Source of the DNA: Ophthalmolycus amberensis
Lineage: Eukaryota > Chordata > Actinopteri > Perciformes > Zoarcidae
Length of the DNA stretch: 64,000 bases
NCBI GenBank assembly: GCA_024529925.1
Contig: JAFEUB010000814.1
Coordinates: 300,001 to 364,000 of the forward strand
Direction of reading: 5' to 3'
In this document: positions 19,761 to 33,773 of the stretch, one piece after another
How positions within the stretch are numbered: the stretch's first letter is position 1
Layout: the number at the start of each line of letters is the position of its first letter
Position numbers and translations under genes: made by a program
The notes under the pieces: model-generated
Databases searched by the model: none
Told to the model about the DNA's origin: nothing
Seen by the model: the letters and a program-made list of their open reading frames with translations, nothing else

Positions 19761-21830
19761 GGCTGAATAGGAATAAAAAAAAAAAAGTTGTGAGATTGTT
19801 TATGATTCTGAGGAGTGATTAGGAACGACAATAAGAGACTTCAGGGACAGAGAGGGTCTTATTACGCAGACTATGAGGCTGCCTGGAGGAGATGAAGAGG
19901 GATGATAATGAAGTTTTCATCATGCAGGGCTGCATTTGATTGTGTTTTGTGAGTTGCGTTTGCGTTGTGCACTGAGGAGGCTGAAATGCATGTGGACCGA
20001 GGTGATCTGCACGCTTTGGTACAGCAGTGAGCTTTGCACTGTTGTCTTCAATCCTGATGGAAAGATGTACCTGATGATAAAAGTTTTGTCATCAGTCGAT
20101 TAGAAGTTTCCGAGATGGTCTTCGTGTGCAGTTTGGTGAAGCTGTCTTCCTCCGTTATGTAACCCTTTCTCTTTAATTACCCTGAGATTAGGGAAAACAC
20201 TGAGAAGGAGGTAATGAAACCCTTAAACTCTCCCGCAGGTTTAGTTTGAACTGGTGCTAGTTTGCTCCGTTGGGTTTTGATGGATGATGCTGCGACCTCT
20301 TGTCAGTTGGTTATTTTCCTGACCAATCATTCTCTGGAGTGACTTCATCATCTCTGCCAATAGACGTGATGCTCCTCTTGGCTTTTTGACGCGATACGTT
20401 CATACATATACTTGGCTTTTTGACACGTGCTCATACTTTATTAACCACATTTAACATGTTTACATGTTTGTGCAGTTTTTCTTTTTAATATTATGATTAG
20501 TTAACAAAATCTTGTCTTACTTAAAATGATCTGGATTGATCTGGTTGCATAAGTTTAGCAGATATGTCTCTTTTTATTCAAACTAATTACTTTCAAGTTT
20601 GAAACAGTTGATATTGATTTATTAAAGGGGGAGTTTCATCAAGTACTGTTTTGATCTGTTTTGAAGGAAAAGGAAAGTCTCAATACTACTGTTATATTAA
20701 CACTTATTAGAGGCATCTGTATAAAAACTTACCACACATTACTGGTGCGTTACCAATATCCCACATTGTTTGGTCAGAATTTCTGTATATGTAGCAAGAT
20801 GGAAGACTGCAGGTAAAAGATGAAAAGCAGTGTTTTGATGTATAGTTGGTGAGAAAGGACTAAGATCGTCTTGTGCTCTACTTCTGTACATATTGCAGGC
20901 GATGAGAAAGGACAACCTCTATTTGAACTCATTTCTGAGACTCCTGAATTTATTTCACCAGAGCCTGAAGCATCCTCAAAATTGCTGTCAAATCCTTTCC
21001 CCCTACATTATGTGCAAGGTATTTAACTTAGAATAGATTTTGTATTTCACCATGCAGGCAAGAACAACACATCGTCATTAGAGAACTCCCCTGCTATTAA
21101 CACCATGAAACATTTAACATAATGGAACAAAAGAAGAGCAGGTTACAATACCTCTGACAAGTGTTTATGTGCAACCTACAACACCATACATGGATGGAGT
21201 TTTTTAGCCACCAAACATAATGACGTTTACAGTGTGGTAACCTGAAGACTTTGTACTGACCATGAATGCAACATTACCTCACTGGCTCTTGTTCAGTCTG
21301 CTCATTTCCTCCAACTGTCTCAAATTCTGGATCAATGACAAGAGTCCTGATTAAACTGCAATGGAGAAAATGAATAGAGTTATGTCAATTTTGTGGGGTA
21401 TAAGAGAGAAACGCAGTATATATCATGGCATGAATGAAATATCTTGTTTCATCCCCCCCCTCCCCCCCCCAAGGACAAAAATATACATTTTATTTGTATT
21501 TAGATTAGTTAACTCCTTTATCCACCTGTCAGTCACACAAATGGTTGCTGGTTTCATCTTTTCTTTTTCCTGTCAGGGTCTCAAACACACTTTTGTATTT
21601 TGCCTTGGGACTTAGTGTTAGTGAGAAATACTCTTACCATTGGCGTATCCAACACATTGACCCTCAAGATATTTTCATTGCAAGTGCAAATTCAGTGGAG
21701 TGCAACTGCACATACATACTTGCCAGACTCTAGATTTCATTGAAACTCATTGTAGAATAATTCATCAGACTGGATCCAAGTTCAGACTGGGATTGCAAAA
21801 TGTTTAGTGTGCATTTTAAGTAGAAACTTG
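19760..21830. other. Intergenic region, no gene seen
   Basis: No exons supported. Small C-runs lie at 21452-21470. A short near-repeat (CTTGGCTTTTTGAC) occurs twice near 20378 and 20411. Confidence 0.5.
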
Positions 21831-21835
21831 AGCCA

Positions 21836-22105
21836 GGGGTGGAAGTATTCAGATCCTTTACTTCAGTAAAAGTAGCAATACCACACTGTGAAATACTCCA
21901 TTGCAAGTAGAGGTGCCACATCGACAAAATTAAGGTATTTTTTAGCAAGAAATGGCCCCTATTTTATATTTTATTATTACATTTTATAGTATTTACTGTT
22001 GGTTGAGCCGGAGATAATTTAAGCTATTTTATAAACTGTTACAGTGCATCCAATTTCATAAGATCTTCACATGTTTTGTATGTAAAATCGTGATCTGTGT
22101 GCTGA
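21836..22105 (+). mobile_element. Second, truncated copy of the teleost MITE
   Basis: GGGGTGGAAGTATTCAGATC and the following phrases match the left half of the element at 1441; the right half is missing. Clearly diverged. Confidence 0.7.
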
Positions 22106-23006
22106 CAGAGAAGAGGTGGTCTGGTCTCAGATAGACCTGATGATGTGTTACACCCTGAACTGCTGTTCTTCCTTCCATCTTGAGTTACGATATGTTATGA
22201 GCTGTGTGACAATGTGACACATTGGGCATTAAAAATGCACACTGAAGACGCTGACAGCGATGTAATGCCGTTCTCCTTGTCTGTATTCAAAACAAATCTG
22301 AAATAAAACAGTAGCCCTCAAAAATGGGACATTTTAGTTTTTTTAAATAACAAAAATAACTCAGAAATGGAAAACTTCACATGATTTTTCAGCATTCAGT
22401 TTTGTGTGTTCGAGATCAAACTTGCGTATTATAATAACCTGCAAAACCTGATACAAAAGTCCATAATGTAGTATGATAGCTATGCTTTTAAGTTCTTTGG
22501 TTTGCTTCAGATTAAGTCACTGCATCCGATCCCAGAATGTGGGCAGACCATCTCTCTTATAAACTCAGTTCATACAATGTAGTCAAAGTCCCAGATTCAA
22601 ATTCAAACAAGGATCATGCCCCCTGCAACCTCCCCTCTTTTTCTGTCAACTCTCAACCAGACATTTTCAATTAAAGGCAAAAAAATGCCCCAAAAGTAGC
22701 TTATTTAAATCCCTCACAGATTCATGTTGTGACTTGAGATTAATTCAAATTGATTTCAGTGACATTTTGAGCCTTTTACAGTAGGAACGAATATATTTTG
22801 ATTTGATGTTAAATCCATTAGAATATAAAAATGTATATTGCTTTAACCCCAAATTGTCAATCACATAACATTCCACCTACCGTCTGTCAGGTGCTGTACT
22901 AACCGTTTAACCCAACACCACACTATGCTCATTTTTAACCCCATTCCTCACCTGTACTTCATCTTAATTCTAATCTAAACCCTAAACCAAAGTGTTAATC
23001 CTAAAT

Positions 23007-23077
<71 letters not shown>
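23007..23077 (+). repeat. (AC)n microsatellite
   Basis: 71 bp, interrupted once by CCTAC. Confidence 0.97.
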
Positions 23078-23078
<1 letters not shown>

Positions 23079-23634
23079 CTCATGTCACCTCTATCCAGCA
23101 GCCTGTTTTTTCCCCAGAGGGCTTTATCAGAGCTGTGGAGGGCTGATTGGAGGAGGCAGCAGTAATGACTGCAGGTCGTGAGGTCACCACCCTGTTATGA
23201 TAACTAAACTCTGAGGTCAAACACCTAAACTGCAGCGGGCTCTGCCTGCTGATGATGCCTGATAACAGCAGATGAACATTGCTTTGTTACTTTAATGTTC
23301 AAATCAAAATTCATCCTTTAAATGGAATTAGATTTTTGCTCAGTTTTCTTTGCCAGACACCAACCGACCCATCCCAACAGTGACCAACCAAAAATATGTA
23401 TTTGGGTCGTTTTGCCTTTATATTGCAATTAAATGTTTCGATTAGTATTTGTGGTATTAGGATATATATACATACACAAAATATATTTTAAAACTGTAAA
23501 TATTCCAATGTTATATGCAAGTATTAGCATTTTTTTGCCGTTCAGATATCCTCTGAATTCTGCATTGAGCACCTTTTAAGTGAAAGCGTGTTTTTTTCAA
23601 ATTTTCAACACCTCATGTGTCATCTTCAAGGTTA

Positions 23635-23950
23635 TGATTACATTACATTTACATTCCATTACAGTCATTTAGCAGACGCTTTTATCCAAAGCAACTTACA
23701 ATAAGTGGATTCAACATCGGTATTCAAGAGAACTACTAGTCACCAGCAGTCATAAGTGCATCTCCTTTTTTAAACAAGCATCTAAGAGCATGAACCAGAG
23801 CAAAAGTACAGTGCAGAAACAAACTAATATGAATACAATAAGTGCTGAGTGGAAGGCTCAGGGTAGTTCTTAGTACAGCCTTCACCGATAGATGGGCAGC
23901 GACTCTGCTGTCCTGACGTCAGTGGGGAGTTCATTCCACCGCTGTGATAA
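23635..23950 (+). mobile_element. Teleost interspersed repeat (CATTTAGCAGACGCTTTTAT type)
   Basis: Starts with ATTACATTTACATTCCATTA and the widespread phrase AGCAGACGCTTTTATCCAAA, and ends near GGGGAGTTCATTCCACCGCTG. A family I know only as a common fish repeat; no coding capacity is visible. The class is not determined. Confidence 0.7.
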
Positions 23951-24029
23951 TAACATAGTCATGAGTGAGGTTTGGAAGTGGATTAATAAGGTTAATGAAC
24001 ATTAAAAGACACTTTGGCAAAATGAACCC

Positions 24030-26780
24030 CCCCCCCCCACATATAAGTTGCTTACACATTTTGGACTGACTGCAGAATGACAGGTGGGCAAAGTAGACAT
24101 CTCAAACAAACATTGTGATTCATAGAGTGAGACTCCAGTTTGTTTCTGAAGCACTGCTCTGCATTTCATATCAGTCATTTTCCAGGTTTCTTTCTGATTC
24201 TAGTTTAAAATCTTGCTTTGGGCGCATCATTACGCTAAAGGCCCCCACGCCCTGAAAGATATATATTTTTAATCTTGTGAGCAAGATAGAACTCTGTATG
24301 TTAAAAGTAGGTTTTAGGTGCATGTTCTCTTGCACCAACCTGGTTAGATGCTGGTGAGAAGCAAGACCACAGTTGCTTTCTAATATGTGCCAATTTTAAC
24401 ATTAGTGGCCTTCTAGTGTGACATTATGTAGCGAAGCTTGTTTAAATGTAGTGGGCAACCACCACAAATACAGACTGGTTGTGTTTATTTTGCGAGGCAC
24501 CAGAGTGTGTTTTTACATCTTCCCAGACAGACAGTCACACATGCACACAGACAGGCGTGCTGGTAGTCAGACATGCAGTAGATATAGAGCCAGACTGACT
24601 TCTACAGACAGCACATGTATAAATCTGGAATAATGCTGATTTTTTACTTTTCCCAAAGAGGACTGCTAGCTTGGCAGAAAGGAAACAAGAATTATTCAAT
24701 CAAACAGCTCTCCTTCCATATCCAGATTTGACTCCAGCCCCATAAAGCTTGCCGCATAATCCTTTTATCAAACCCTCCGATGGAATACTCTTATTGGAAA
24801 TACCCAGCGAGAGAAATAATATTAAGGTCATTTCTATCTCGAGTTTATTTTCTCACTTAAAAAAAATAATAAAATCACCTCTGGTTTTCGTTTATTTTTT
24901 ATTTTTATCTTGAGACAATAATTACTTCAGGTTTGCGGATGGAGACCTAACTGCTGATTATGAATGTTCTCTGACCACTGAGGGAATCTCTGCCATCATC
25001 AGCAATAACTGAATCAAATTGGCCTCATTTTTATATATATATAAAAAAAAAAACAGCATCTCTGGAAAAGTATATTCGTTCTGCGCCGTGGTGAGCCTCC
25101 TTCAGCCAGGTTGGAGGGGGAAATGTAATGTGGGTCAGCTGGTGATGATGGCTGGAAGTACTAATATCTCTAAAGTGGTAGATATGGAAGCTGTGAGAGC
25201 TGCTGTTCTGTCCTGTCAGCGTTTTACAGCGTTATATCTCTGCTCTCTGAAGCTGTCTGTAAGTGTGTGTGTGTGTGTGTGTTGGGGTTTAGGTTGGTGA
25301 ATGCAGCCCAGGGTTATTGTTGTATTAAAACAATATTCCCCTGTGGATTATTTAAATTCTCCAAACTGTTTTTTTCCCACAAGAGGAGTTCAGGAGGATT
25401 CTGTGTTTCTCATGTATCTCACTGTCAATAACTGCCATAACCTCAGGTGTTTTCATTACGGTTAAATATCCACATAGATGAGATTTTCCAATAAAAAGTT
25501 TGGTAACCAAAGCTGTATGTGACACAGTTATTCATGTGTATAGTCCTGCATTTTAAAAGAACAAGCCTGGCACTCTTACATTGAACCCGAACAAAAAGTT
25601 TCGTATTCAACCCACCTTTTATAAAGGCACATGTGAAATATTAACATGCAGAAACAATTTCACGTGTGCCTTTTGGTTTGTAGAATATTTTTTTAATGGA
25701 AAAATAAGAGGTTTTTAATAATAAGTGTTTCAAACTAATGGCAGATATGCTTTAGCAAATGCGCTGAATATACAATTTCACTGCATTTGGTCTGAATGAG
25801 CACATTCATGGTCAAACTTCCCAAATAGGTATATACCGTACTTGACTACTCTTCTTGCACCAGAAACTCAATGAGTATGAGATGTCTTGACCAATTCTAG
25901 TAAATTAAATAATGCATTCTTCTCTGTCAAATAGTTGATTCTAATGAAGGAATTTGTCAAGCAAGTACAAGGCTCTTTAATGCGTTTTGATTGTTGGAGA
26001 ACAATGGAGTACAATTGAGGCACAGATGTATCAACTATTGCTGACACTACTTATCAAACTGGGATAAGTTCATTGTTGGTTTTGGTCTCTTCAGATGGAT
26101 AATTGGGGTTGATAATTAAAGGGCCAGGCACTGATTTTACACTTTGAGTTCACTCTTCACGAGGCGTACTTCTCAGCAGCCTGTGCAACAGTTGAACAAT
26201 GTTTACTGTGGCTCTGGAGAAAATGCTTCGAAGTTGAAATAAACCCAATGTCATCAGGGTTGAATGGGATGGGTTGAGATACTGCAAATTTGTATCAGAA
26301 AGCCTTACAAACTGTTGCAAAGACGTATTTACCGTCCAGGTATAGTCTAATGAGAGTCGCTATCAAGTCACACAAAGGAACGGTTGGATCCAGTGTTTTT
26401 GCAGCTTGAACCTGATTAGGGACTTAAGGTCAAGATATCTCGGCCTCTGCTGCTTTGATTTTTGCCATTGATTTTCAAACTTTTTAAAAGTGCTGGAGTA
26501 CCCTTTTGATAGGTCAAGAAATGCGAGTATTATCCTTGAAGCAACTCAAGAAGAAGAACGATGGCCGTCTACACTTACGTGTAGTTTCCTCTCTGCTTCC
26601 GGCTGTTCTTGATGCATTCATTAGACCAACATAGACCACTTGTACTGTAGCTTGTGGTGCAAGTCTGAGCACGCCATTAAAGATGTTTGATATATTGCAC
26701 CCTGCTGTGACACAATCTGGTAAACTTTTTTTTTGCCGTGCTAGCAACATAGCAATGTCACAGGTCTCTTTTTCAATCCA
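24030..26780. other. Intergenic region, no gene seen
   Basis: Mostly AT-rich unique sequence with no exons supported. 24640-25010 is free of simple repeats and may hold a conserved element, on character only. Confidence 0.4.
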
Positions 26781-26789
26781 CCACTTTGG

Positions 26790-26985
26790 TTCAGACTGAA
26801 ATATCTCAACAAATATTGGATGGATTACTATGAAATTTGGTACAGACATCGGATGAATCCTACTGTGTGATTTATTTCTAGTACTACCCCGAGCAGGTTG
26901 ATGTTTTTTGAACTAAGCTAAATGTTTCAACTGCTATGGATTGTCATGAAAGTTGGTACACACATTCATGGCCGCCTCAGAATAC
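26790..26985 (+). mobile_element. Degenerate teleost repeat (ATATCTCAACAAATATTGGA type)
   Basis: The phrase about an interval of TCTCAACAAATATTGGATGG and ATGAAATTTGGTACAGACAT occurs and is echoed again near 26938-26970, a pattern typical of an abundant fish repeat. Old and diverged. Confidence 0.6.
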
Positions 26986-27665
26986 ATTTTTCAGTTGTTC
27001 ACTCTTGATTCAAAGAACAGTTCAGCAGCTGCTCAGTGTGTGGATCAGATTTTCTATATTAGAAAGAAGGAAAACAAACAAAGAAAAGGCTGCAGTACAA
27101 TTTACGGATTGACAATGTTTGAATTTCTGCCAGTGAAAGACGTTGTTTTGGCCGCTTGCCCTCAGTGATGGTTACAGTTTCATCACACTGATGGAATGAC
27201 ACAGCCTGCGACCTGGACTCGGATGGCTGGTCAGTGGATCCAGGAATGAACTGACTCCTGTTTATTAGTCTCTCTGACCCGGAGTGGTCATGCCAGACCA
27301 TCAGACCAGCACTTCATCCTACATTCTGTAGTGTGTGATGATCTGGTAATGGGATAACAAGTCATAGTTCACTCTAAACTGGCTTCCCCTCTGCTGCGAA
27401 TGAGTGTGTGTGTGTGTGTGTGTGTGTTTTAGCGAGAAAGCAAGAGAGCTCTAAAGCTGTGTGTGTGTGTGAGAGTGAGAGTAAGTGAGTGTGTGTGTGA
27501 CTACAGACCTATAATTATCCTCCTGAGGAAAACAAGTGCAGAGTGAGTGGTCCATTGTGGAAACAGGATTATAGCCTGTGAGAGAACAGAACGCTCTGCG
27601 CTTTGTGTTGGCTAATGTTTTCCAGTTGAGCTGAGCTGTTTGATTTGAGCTGTGTGTTTGTGCGC

Positions 27666-27696
<31 letters not shown>

Positions 27697-28761
27697 CAAA
27701 TCTAGTGGTCAGAGTGTGTCTCATTTTACCAATTCCCTTCCTGTCTATTCTGCTGAATATGTAACTTTGTCATCTTTGAATGCAGCTCTACGCTAGGCAA
27801 CAGGCGTCTTGCGGCCCGCAGGGCAGGTGGTTATTAATATGACAACACATAAACATGCAGGCAAACACACTCTTTTTCTCCCAGTCAAACACCTCATTTA
27901 GTTTGTTTTGATTAAGGTGTACAACCCAGAGAGAGAGAGTGTGGGGTGCAGAGACAAGGAGAACGGAAGAAAGAGAAAGAGAAGGCAGGCTTTTCTTTCT
28001 CAGAGTTCCCCGTGTCAGTCGTGTAAGAAAGCCGCCAAACCAATAATTTTGTCAAGTTCTTTTTTTAGCGCAGCGGCTGAAGCGTCTTTGGATTGCCACA
28101 CGTATAAAGGCAGCCCACATAAAGCCATTCACAGCACTGAATGAACACGCCATCTGTGGGGCTTTCTTATTTCCTCTTCTCTTTTCTTCCTCTCCTTTTT
28201 CAAGCCTTGTAATCAAATTTGAGCAAAATCAAATGGCGGGAGGATAGAAGGGAGAGCAGTGGGGGTGGGTGGGAGGGAGGAGGGTTCAATGAAAGTACCT
28301 TTTGTTGGTCTGAAACGAGCAAGTAATTTACAAAATGCCCTCCCTTTGTGCAGGGGGCTAAGGGAAGAAAGAAATCAGTAGCTTTTAGAAGCTAGGCCTT
28401 GCGCTGCGACGGGCAAGATAATGAAAGCCGTCTTGTGTTTGTGGGCTAGAGAGCATCTCAAAGGCAGACCAGGCCCCGGCTCAGGGTTAGCTCGGCTGCT
28501 GGAAAAAAAAAAAGAGAAAAAAAAGAGAAAAAAAAAAGAAAACACAACACTCTCCTCTGTGTATGTGCGTGCTTGTATGTGTGTGTGTTTGTGTGTTTGG
28601 CAAAGAGCGGCAAAACAGGACGGCTGTGCCCGGCTACTCTTGGCAGAGACACTCCGAGGAACAGACAGAGTTGTCGTTGCTGAGGAGAGCAGAGGGATTA
28701 AAGAAAGGCTTCAACGCCACCGAAGGCTGCTCATCTCCTCTTACCTGTTGTCCCGTTGCAG

Positions 28762-29049
28762 GTGCGTCTGGTCTCGGGCCCCACATTCAAGAGGTGTTAC
28801 ACCTCCGTAGAGGAGCCCGGAGGAGAGATGAGGATGTCAGAGGAGGAGATGAAACACCCTGCAGGGATCATTGTGCTGGAGGATTGCGAGGGGCAGGAAG
28901 AGGTTTTCAGCCGACTGTTTTCATCCTCGGTTCCTCTGCGTGGACGTCTCAGAGTAGAGCACCTGACTGCTGAAGGACGCTCAGCCTTTACCTGCATGGA
29001 TTATTACCTGAGTGACACCTGGACAGACTGCTGTCGTGGATTATTACAG
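28762..29049 (+). CDS. Unidentified coding-like exon A
   Basis: 96 codons open from a good acceptor (a pyrimidine-rich tract then GTTGCAG) to a CAG with a weak donor, GTCCGA. Third positions are G/C-rich and the composition is protein-like (phrases SGPTFKRCYTSVEEP, HPAGIIVLEDCEGQEEVF, FTCMDYYLSDTWTDCC). It is hydrophilic with several cysteines and no membrane segment. I do not recognise the family. With the next exon it would form part of a gene whose other exons I cannot find, or a surviving fragment of a lost gene. Confidence 0.5.
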
Positions 29050-29349
29050 GTCCGACCATTTCGGAATAAGTAGATTTCTGTCTGTGCAAATTCAACTTAG
29101 ACATAACTTGTTGACTAAGAAGAAGAGAAGCTAAATATGATGAATGGATGCTACCTGATGCCTAATCAAGCAGGTCACTTACCCACCTCACCTGAGATCA
29201 AAGCAATGATGATTATTAGTCATCTGCTGGACAGCCTAAACGGATTCTGATTATAAATTGGTTGCACTCCCCGAAGTTAAAATTTTTCAATTCTTCATAA
29301 TTACATGTCATTACAGTTCATTTAAATGTCCGCTGTGTCCGGCCTACAG

Positions 29350-29412
29350 ATGAGTTCCTGGTTTACAGTGGATGGGCTCTTTCCTGATGTGTCTTCCTGC
29401 GTTGCAGACTGG
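29350..29412 (+). CDS. Unidentified coding-like exon B (joins exon A)
   Basis: After acceptor CCTACAG the sequence reads MSSWFTVDGLFPDVSSCVAD then TG and a strong donor GTGAGT. It is 62-63 nt, starts in phase 0 as exon A ends, and leaves phase 2. Good splice signals on both sides and compatible phases support a real pair. The next exon (needing one base to finish TGN) was not found. Confidence 0.45.
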
Positions 29413-30590
29413 TGAGTTAAGACTATTTATACAACAGATATGTGTTGTTACTTTCTTTTTTTCTTTCCTTCTTCTTCGATAAATCTCTTTCCTTCTACCA
29501 GTCTGTCTAGCCCGCCCTTTACTCAGTTCTTTCTCTGTGCATCTCTTAGACAGCCACTGCCTCTCTCCTTGGGTTGTTCCTGGTAGTCTTGTCATTACAG
29601 CTGAAAATCTTAAAGCAAAGTTTGTTGTCTTATATGCATTCATGTCTATGTGTGTGTTGAGACTTTTGATGCTTCTCTTGCTTGATAGTGTTTGACTTTA
29701 AACCTATTCCTGCATTGTAAGCAAATCTCTTCATCCCTGTCTTTTCATGGCTTGTTTTGCGTTTCCTAAATTCATAGAGTTTAGTGCAACAGGAGAACTA
29801 CGGTGTTTGAGTTTGTCGTGCTTAGAGTTACTGCGAGAGGTGGGAATCAGTTTACCACTGCAAATACAGCCAAAGGCAATACATTTTATTCATATTGGCA
29901 AATGATGCCATGTGTCATGATGCTTCATGTCAGTGGTGATTGGCTTGGATTGTTTTTTTTTAGGTATTTTCATACAAACTTCTTTTAGCTCTTCCTTGAT
30001 GAAACAGAATATAATTACAGTTCAGGTTTTACTTTGCCGTGTGCTACCTGCCATTTGTCAAAATGAAAATATGAAAAGTATCTTAAAAGTTGTCACATTG
30101 AAACTGTGAAGGGATGTTGGTAGGATGGAGTTACAGGTAAGTTAAAGCAAACAAAACATTTAATACAGTAGAAGTAAAAACTATGACGACACAGTTTCCC
30201 TAGCTAGGTAAAGGCAGGTACCCAAAAAGTAAATGACAACATTTTTTATCACAAAATCACTCCTTCTGTCTACTGAACATTAAATATTAATGGTATCAAA
30301 AACTGAGGTCTTGTTTTCCCCCCATGATAACCAAAACTACATTGTTTGTAGTGACATTGTCTCAGAACTATGTGCCACCATAGAACAGAACCTAACTGTT
30401 CAGTGAAATCCATATTTATCAACACAAACCATTTACATGTGATGTCATCAGGTGAACAGGCCCGTTGACAGTGAAATGTGGGCACGTAGAGGGTCTATTA
30501 TCTGAGATATTATATCCAAATTACTTTTGTGGAATAGGATTTCAAGATGTGTGTCCATGTCTCAGTAAAATCCTCATGGTTGCTTTCAGT

Positions 30591-30705
30591 GATGGAAAGT
30601 AGCTTCTCTTTACTTCTACTCTACTACAATTCAAAGGCAATTGTTGGGCTTTTTACACCACTACATTGCTATATTTAATCAGTTATTTTACAGATTCAGA
30701 GTAAT
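30591..30705 (-). mobile_element. Remnant of the teleost MITE in reverse orientation
   Basis: GATGGAAAGTAGC, TACTTCTACTCTACTACAA and TTATTTTACAGATTCAGAG correspond to the reverse complement of the right end of the element at 1441-2373. Confidence 0.6.
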
Positions 30706-31917
30706 AATACAAAATAAAATCAATAAATCATGATTTATTATTATGGATTAAGATAATAGAAGACGATAGTGATCCCCAGGGATACATTCACACGCTGCCC
30801 AGCAGAATATGAAAGTTAGCTACACCTTGACCAGCTTTCTACATCAGGGTGCGAGGCAAATTAAACTGTGGGTAACCATTCAGCTTGATGCCACCAATAG
30901 CTTTAACCCAAATAGACTTAATGATGAGTTAAACTGACTGAACACACTTTAAAGATGGATTAGGATTTGAACACAACCCACTATGCTGTCCTGTGGCTCT
31001 TGGCCATGAAATACACATGATGATAAACTCTGATTTCAAGACATCTAAATGTGTTATTTCCTATTAGTAATAATCATTTGAACCACATTGCTTTCGTTTC
31101 ACCAGTGTGTTAACTGTTAATTTAATCTGGAGCACTGAAGTACTGTTGCTATGATTGCCTGTGGCTTGATAGGCCTATGACCATGTTGACCAAAAATCCC
31201 ATTTCAGGTGACATTAGTTGGTAAACTTGTTTAATGCGATCAAGGTTTGTCTGAAGACGTTAAACATCTATGAACTACAAGTGAGACTGGTGCCGCTCTG
31301 GCTTGTGCATGCGGGAGGCCGTTTAATCCTTTTTCAGTCTGCGCCATTTGACCTGTAGCAAGCAGCGTCACTACTGCATCGCCAACAACTTAAAGTAAAT
31401 GAGTCTTTGAATCCATCCCTTAATATTCTGCCACTTATCTGGCTCCAGACTACAGAAGTTGATGCATTATATTTGTATGAAGTATGGTTCTATACAGATG
31501 ACAACAATGAAGGTTAATTGGGTGAACGCTGCAGAAACCCTGTTAAAGTTTCACCCTGTTAAAGTTGATCCTGCTTTACCTGAGACTACTCGGCCACCCT
31601 ATCAGTGAAGTTTCACACTTTCCCTCCTCCCTCTGCTGTGTTCTTCAGGGAACAGTAAACAAGCAAGCCACATTCAAATGAGCTGATTTCTCTGATGGCA
31701 TATTGAAATGTCAGAATTTGCACTGGAACAAATGCGCTGGTTAAATTGAATTGGAACAGAATGGGTAATAAGCTATCTTGTTGTTGCCACACACTGACGG
31801 GCAGAGTCCCAGTCTGTCTGGAGGGTTACAGTCACTTAGTCACGCGGCATGCATCGCTGCTTTGATTGTCACCAACAAACCGCTCAACCCCGCGCCTCAG
31901 CCCAGGTGTGTGTGCGA

Positions 31918-31920
<3 letters not shown>

Positions 31921-31957
<37 letters not shown>
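31921..31957 (+). repeat. (TG)n microsatellite
   Basis: 37 bp of uninterrupted TG. Confidence 0.97.
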
Positions 31958-31964
<7 letters not shown>

Positions 31965-33686
31965 AGGGGAAGATAGGAAAACACTGGCTTTTCGCTTTCC
32001 TGTTTCTTTAAATTACATACAGTCACAGGTCGTTGTGTTTCAACCCCTCGAAATATTTGAACTCTATTTTACGTTTTACCAATGAATCCCATCTAGTTCA
32101 GCACTGAAGAGCTTGTATATTAAAGAATAATGGAAATACTAAAAAGATGAATCTTCAAATCAATAGACTGTTTCGGTCCCTGCAGACCTGTGTCAGAGGT
32201 CTGTGAAAGAAACCTTAGTTGAATGTACTGTTTAATAGCTATTTTCATCTCCGCCGGGAGGATCATGTGATCCTGTCGCGTGTCTGCTCAGCGGCTCACT
32301 TGTATTGTTTTGGACGTCTTGTTTGCTGATTGTCTGCATACTTCCCAGCTTGTATACATTCAATCATACAATACAGCAGTGGTCGTTGCAGACACACCTG
32401 GCAGAAATCTAGTTGATATTTTTTTGTGTCGTGCACATACAAGTTCCCATCCCGCATGGCCTTATAAAACACCACAAATATCGTTTGCAGTGGTGAAACA
32501 TGACATGAATAGTCATGCAGCTATGGCACCAGATAACATGACTTGAAGCATCAAAATATATATTTAATATTAGGTTCCATCGGCTCCCTTTCATCCTTTC
32601 ACACATTAACCTGTTTTGAATTTGACTGCATCAGCATCTTCTCTATTAAATTTCATGGGTTATTAATCTCTGCTCGGTTAGCGATCTGTTGTGACCCGTA
32701 CGGCTCCCTGAGGACCCTCTAATAACAGCTAATGGGCTGTTAAAGTAGTGAGCGGGGCCTCTGACTCTCAGGACTGGATGCTTGTGTCTCACCACCAATT
32801 ACAGCTCATTGAACAGGAGAGGACGTGGACTGATTTCATCTGTAAGTGCGTGTAAGGCCGCACCTGCATGCATGCGTGTGTGTGTGTGTGTGCGCATGCA
32901 TCTGCCAGTCAGACTCCTCTTCCACTCAGCTGGCTGTGCATAGGCAGTCATTAACAGCAGCAGCAGCAGCAGCGGCAGCAGCAGCCAGTCATTAAGCCTC
33001 TCATTTCCCCCTTCTGCCAGCTGACCTATACTGATTTGGACAGCTTCTGTACTTAACCTATGTGGTGTTTGTGGAGGCAGTGGAGGGCTGTGTGTGTTAC
33101 GATATTCAGAGTACCATATGTTTATAAAAAAGAGGAAAGAAGTACAGTGTTGGATTATGTGAATGTTTGCACGGGGTGCAGATATGTGCTTGTGTGTTTT
33201 CAGTCACTAATGCAGATGAATTTGAAAGCAAAGTTAAATCGGTGAATTTTAGACGGGGTTCTGCACACGGTCTGAAAGCCTGTTGCCAAACGTGAAATAT
33301 ACTTTTCCTCCTTTCTGTGTTTTTTTTGTTTCTCTTGTCCTGAGATGATCAAAGGACATCAATGCTACCTTTTCTTCCAGACTGACAGTAATTCCTGGGT
33401 AGCTACATTGAGATCTGTAATAAAATCAATGTTTTAAACACATGCATGTGTATGACAGCATAACCAAAAACATATGTCAATTAGAACACCTGTATGTAAT
33501 AAGGTACAGTGTACTGACAATATAATAAGTTATCACAGGGAGGGTCAGTGAGAGCAAAGTAGCCTTTATATTCTTTGCAGGGCTGCAATGATTAGTCGAC
33601 TTGTCGATAAGTCAATCGACAGGAAAATGAGTCAAATATAACTTAAATTTACATTAATAGAGATATCCTGTTTGTCTCTGTTTCAT

Positions 33687-33690
<4 letters not shown>

Positions 33691-33772
<82 letters not shown>
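33691..33772 (+). repeat. (TA)n microsatellite
   Basis: 82 bp of alternating TA, the longest AT dinucleotide tract here; self-complementary and able to extrude as a cruciform. Confidence 0.98.

Positions 33773-33773
<1 letters not shown>

Noticed and set aside
28421..28760. Lys-rich open frame just upstream of exon A
   Set aside because: Driven by A-runs and a GT tract; it does not join in a plausible way to exon A.
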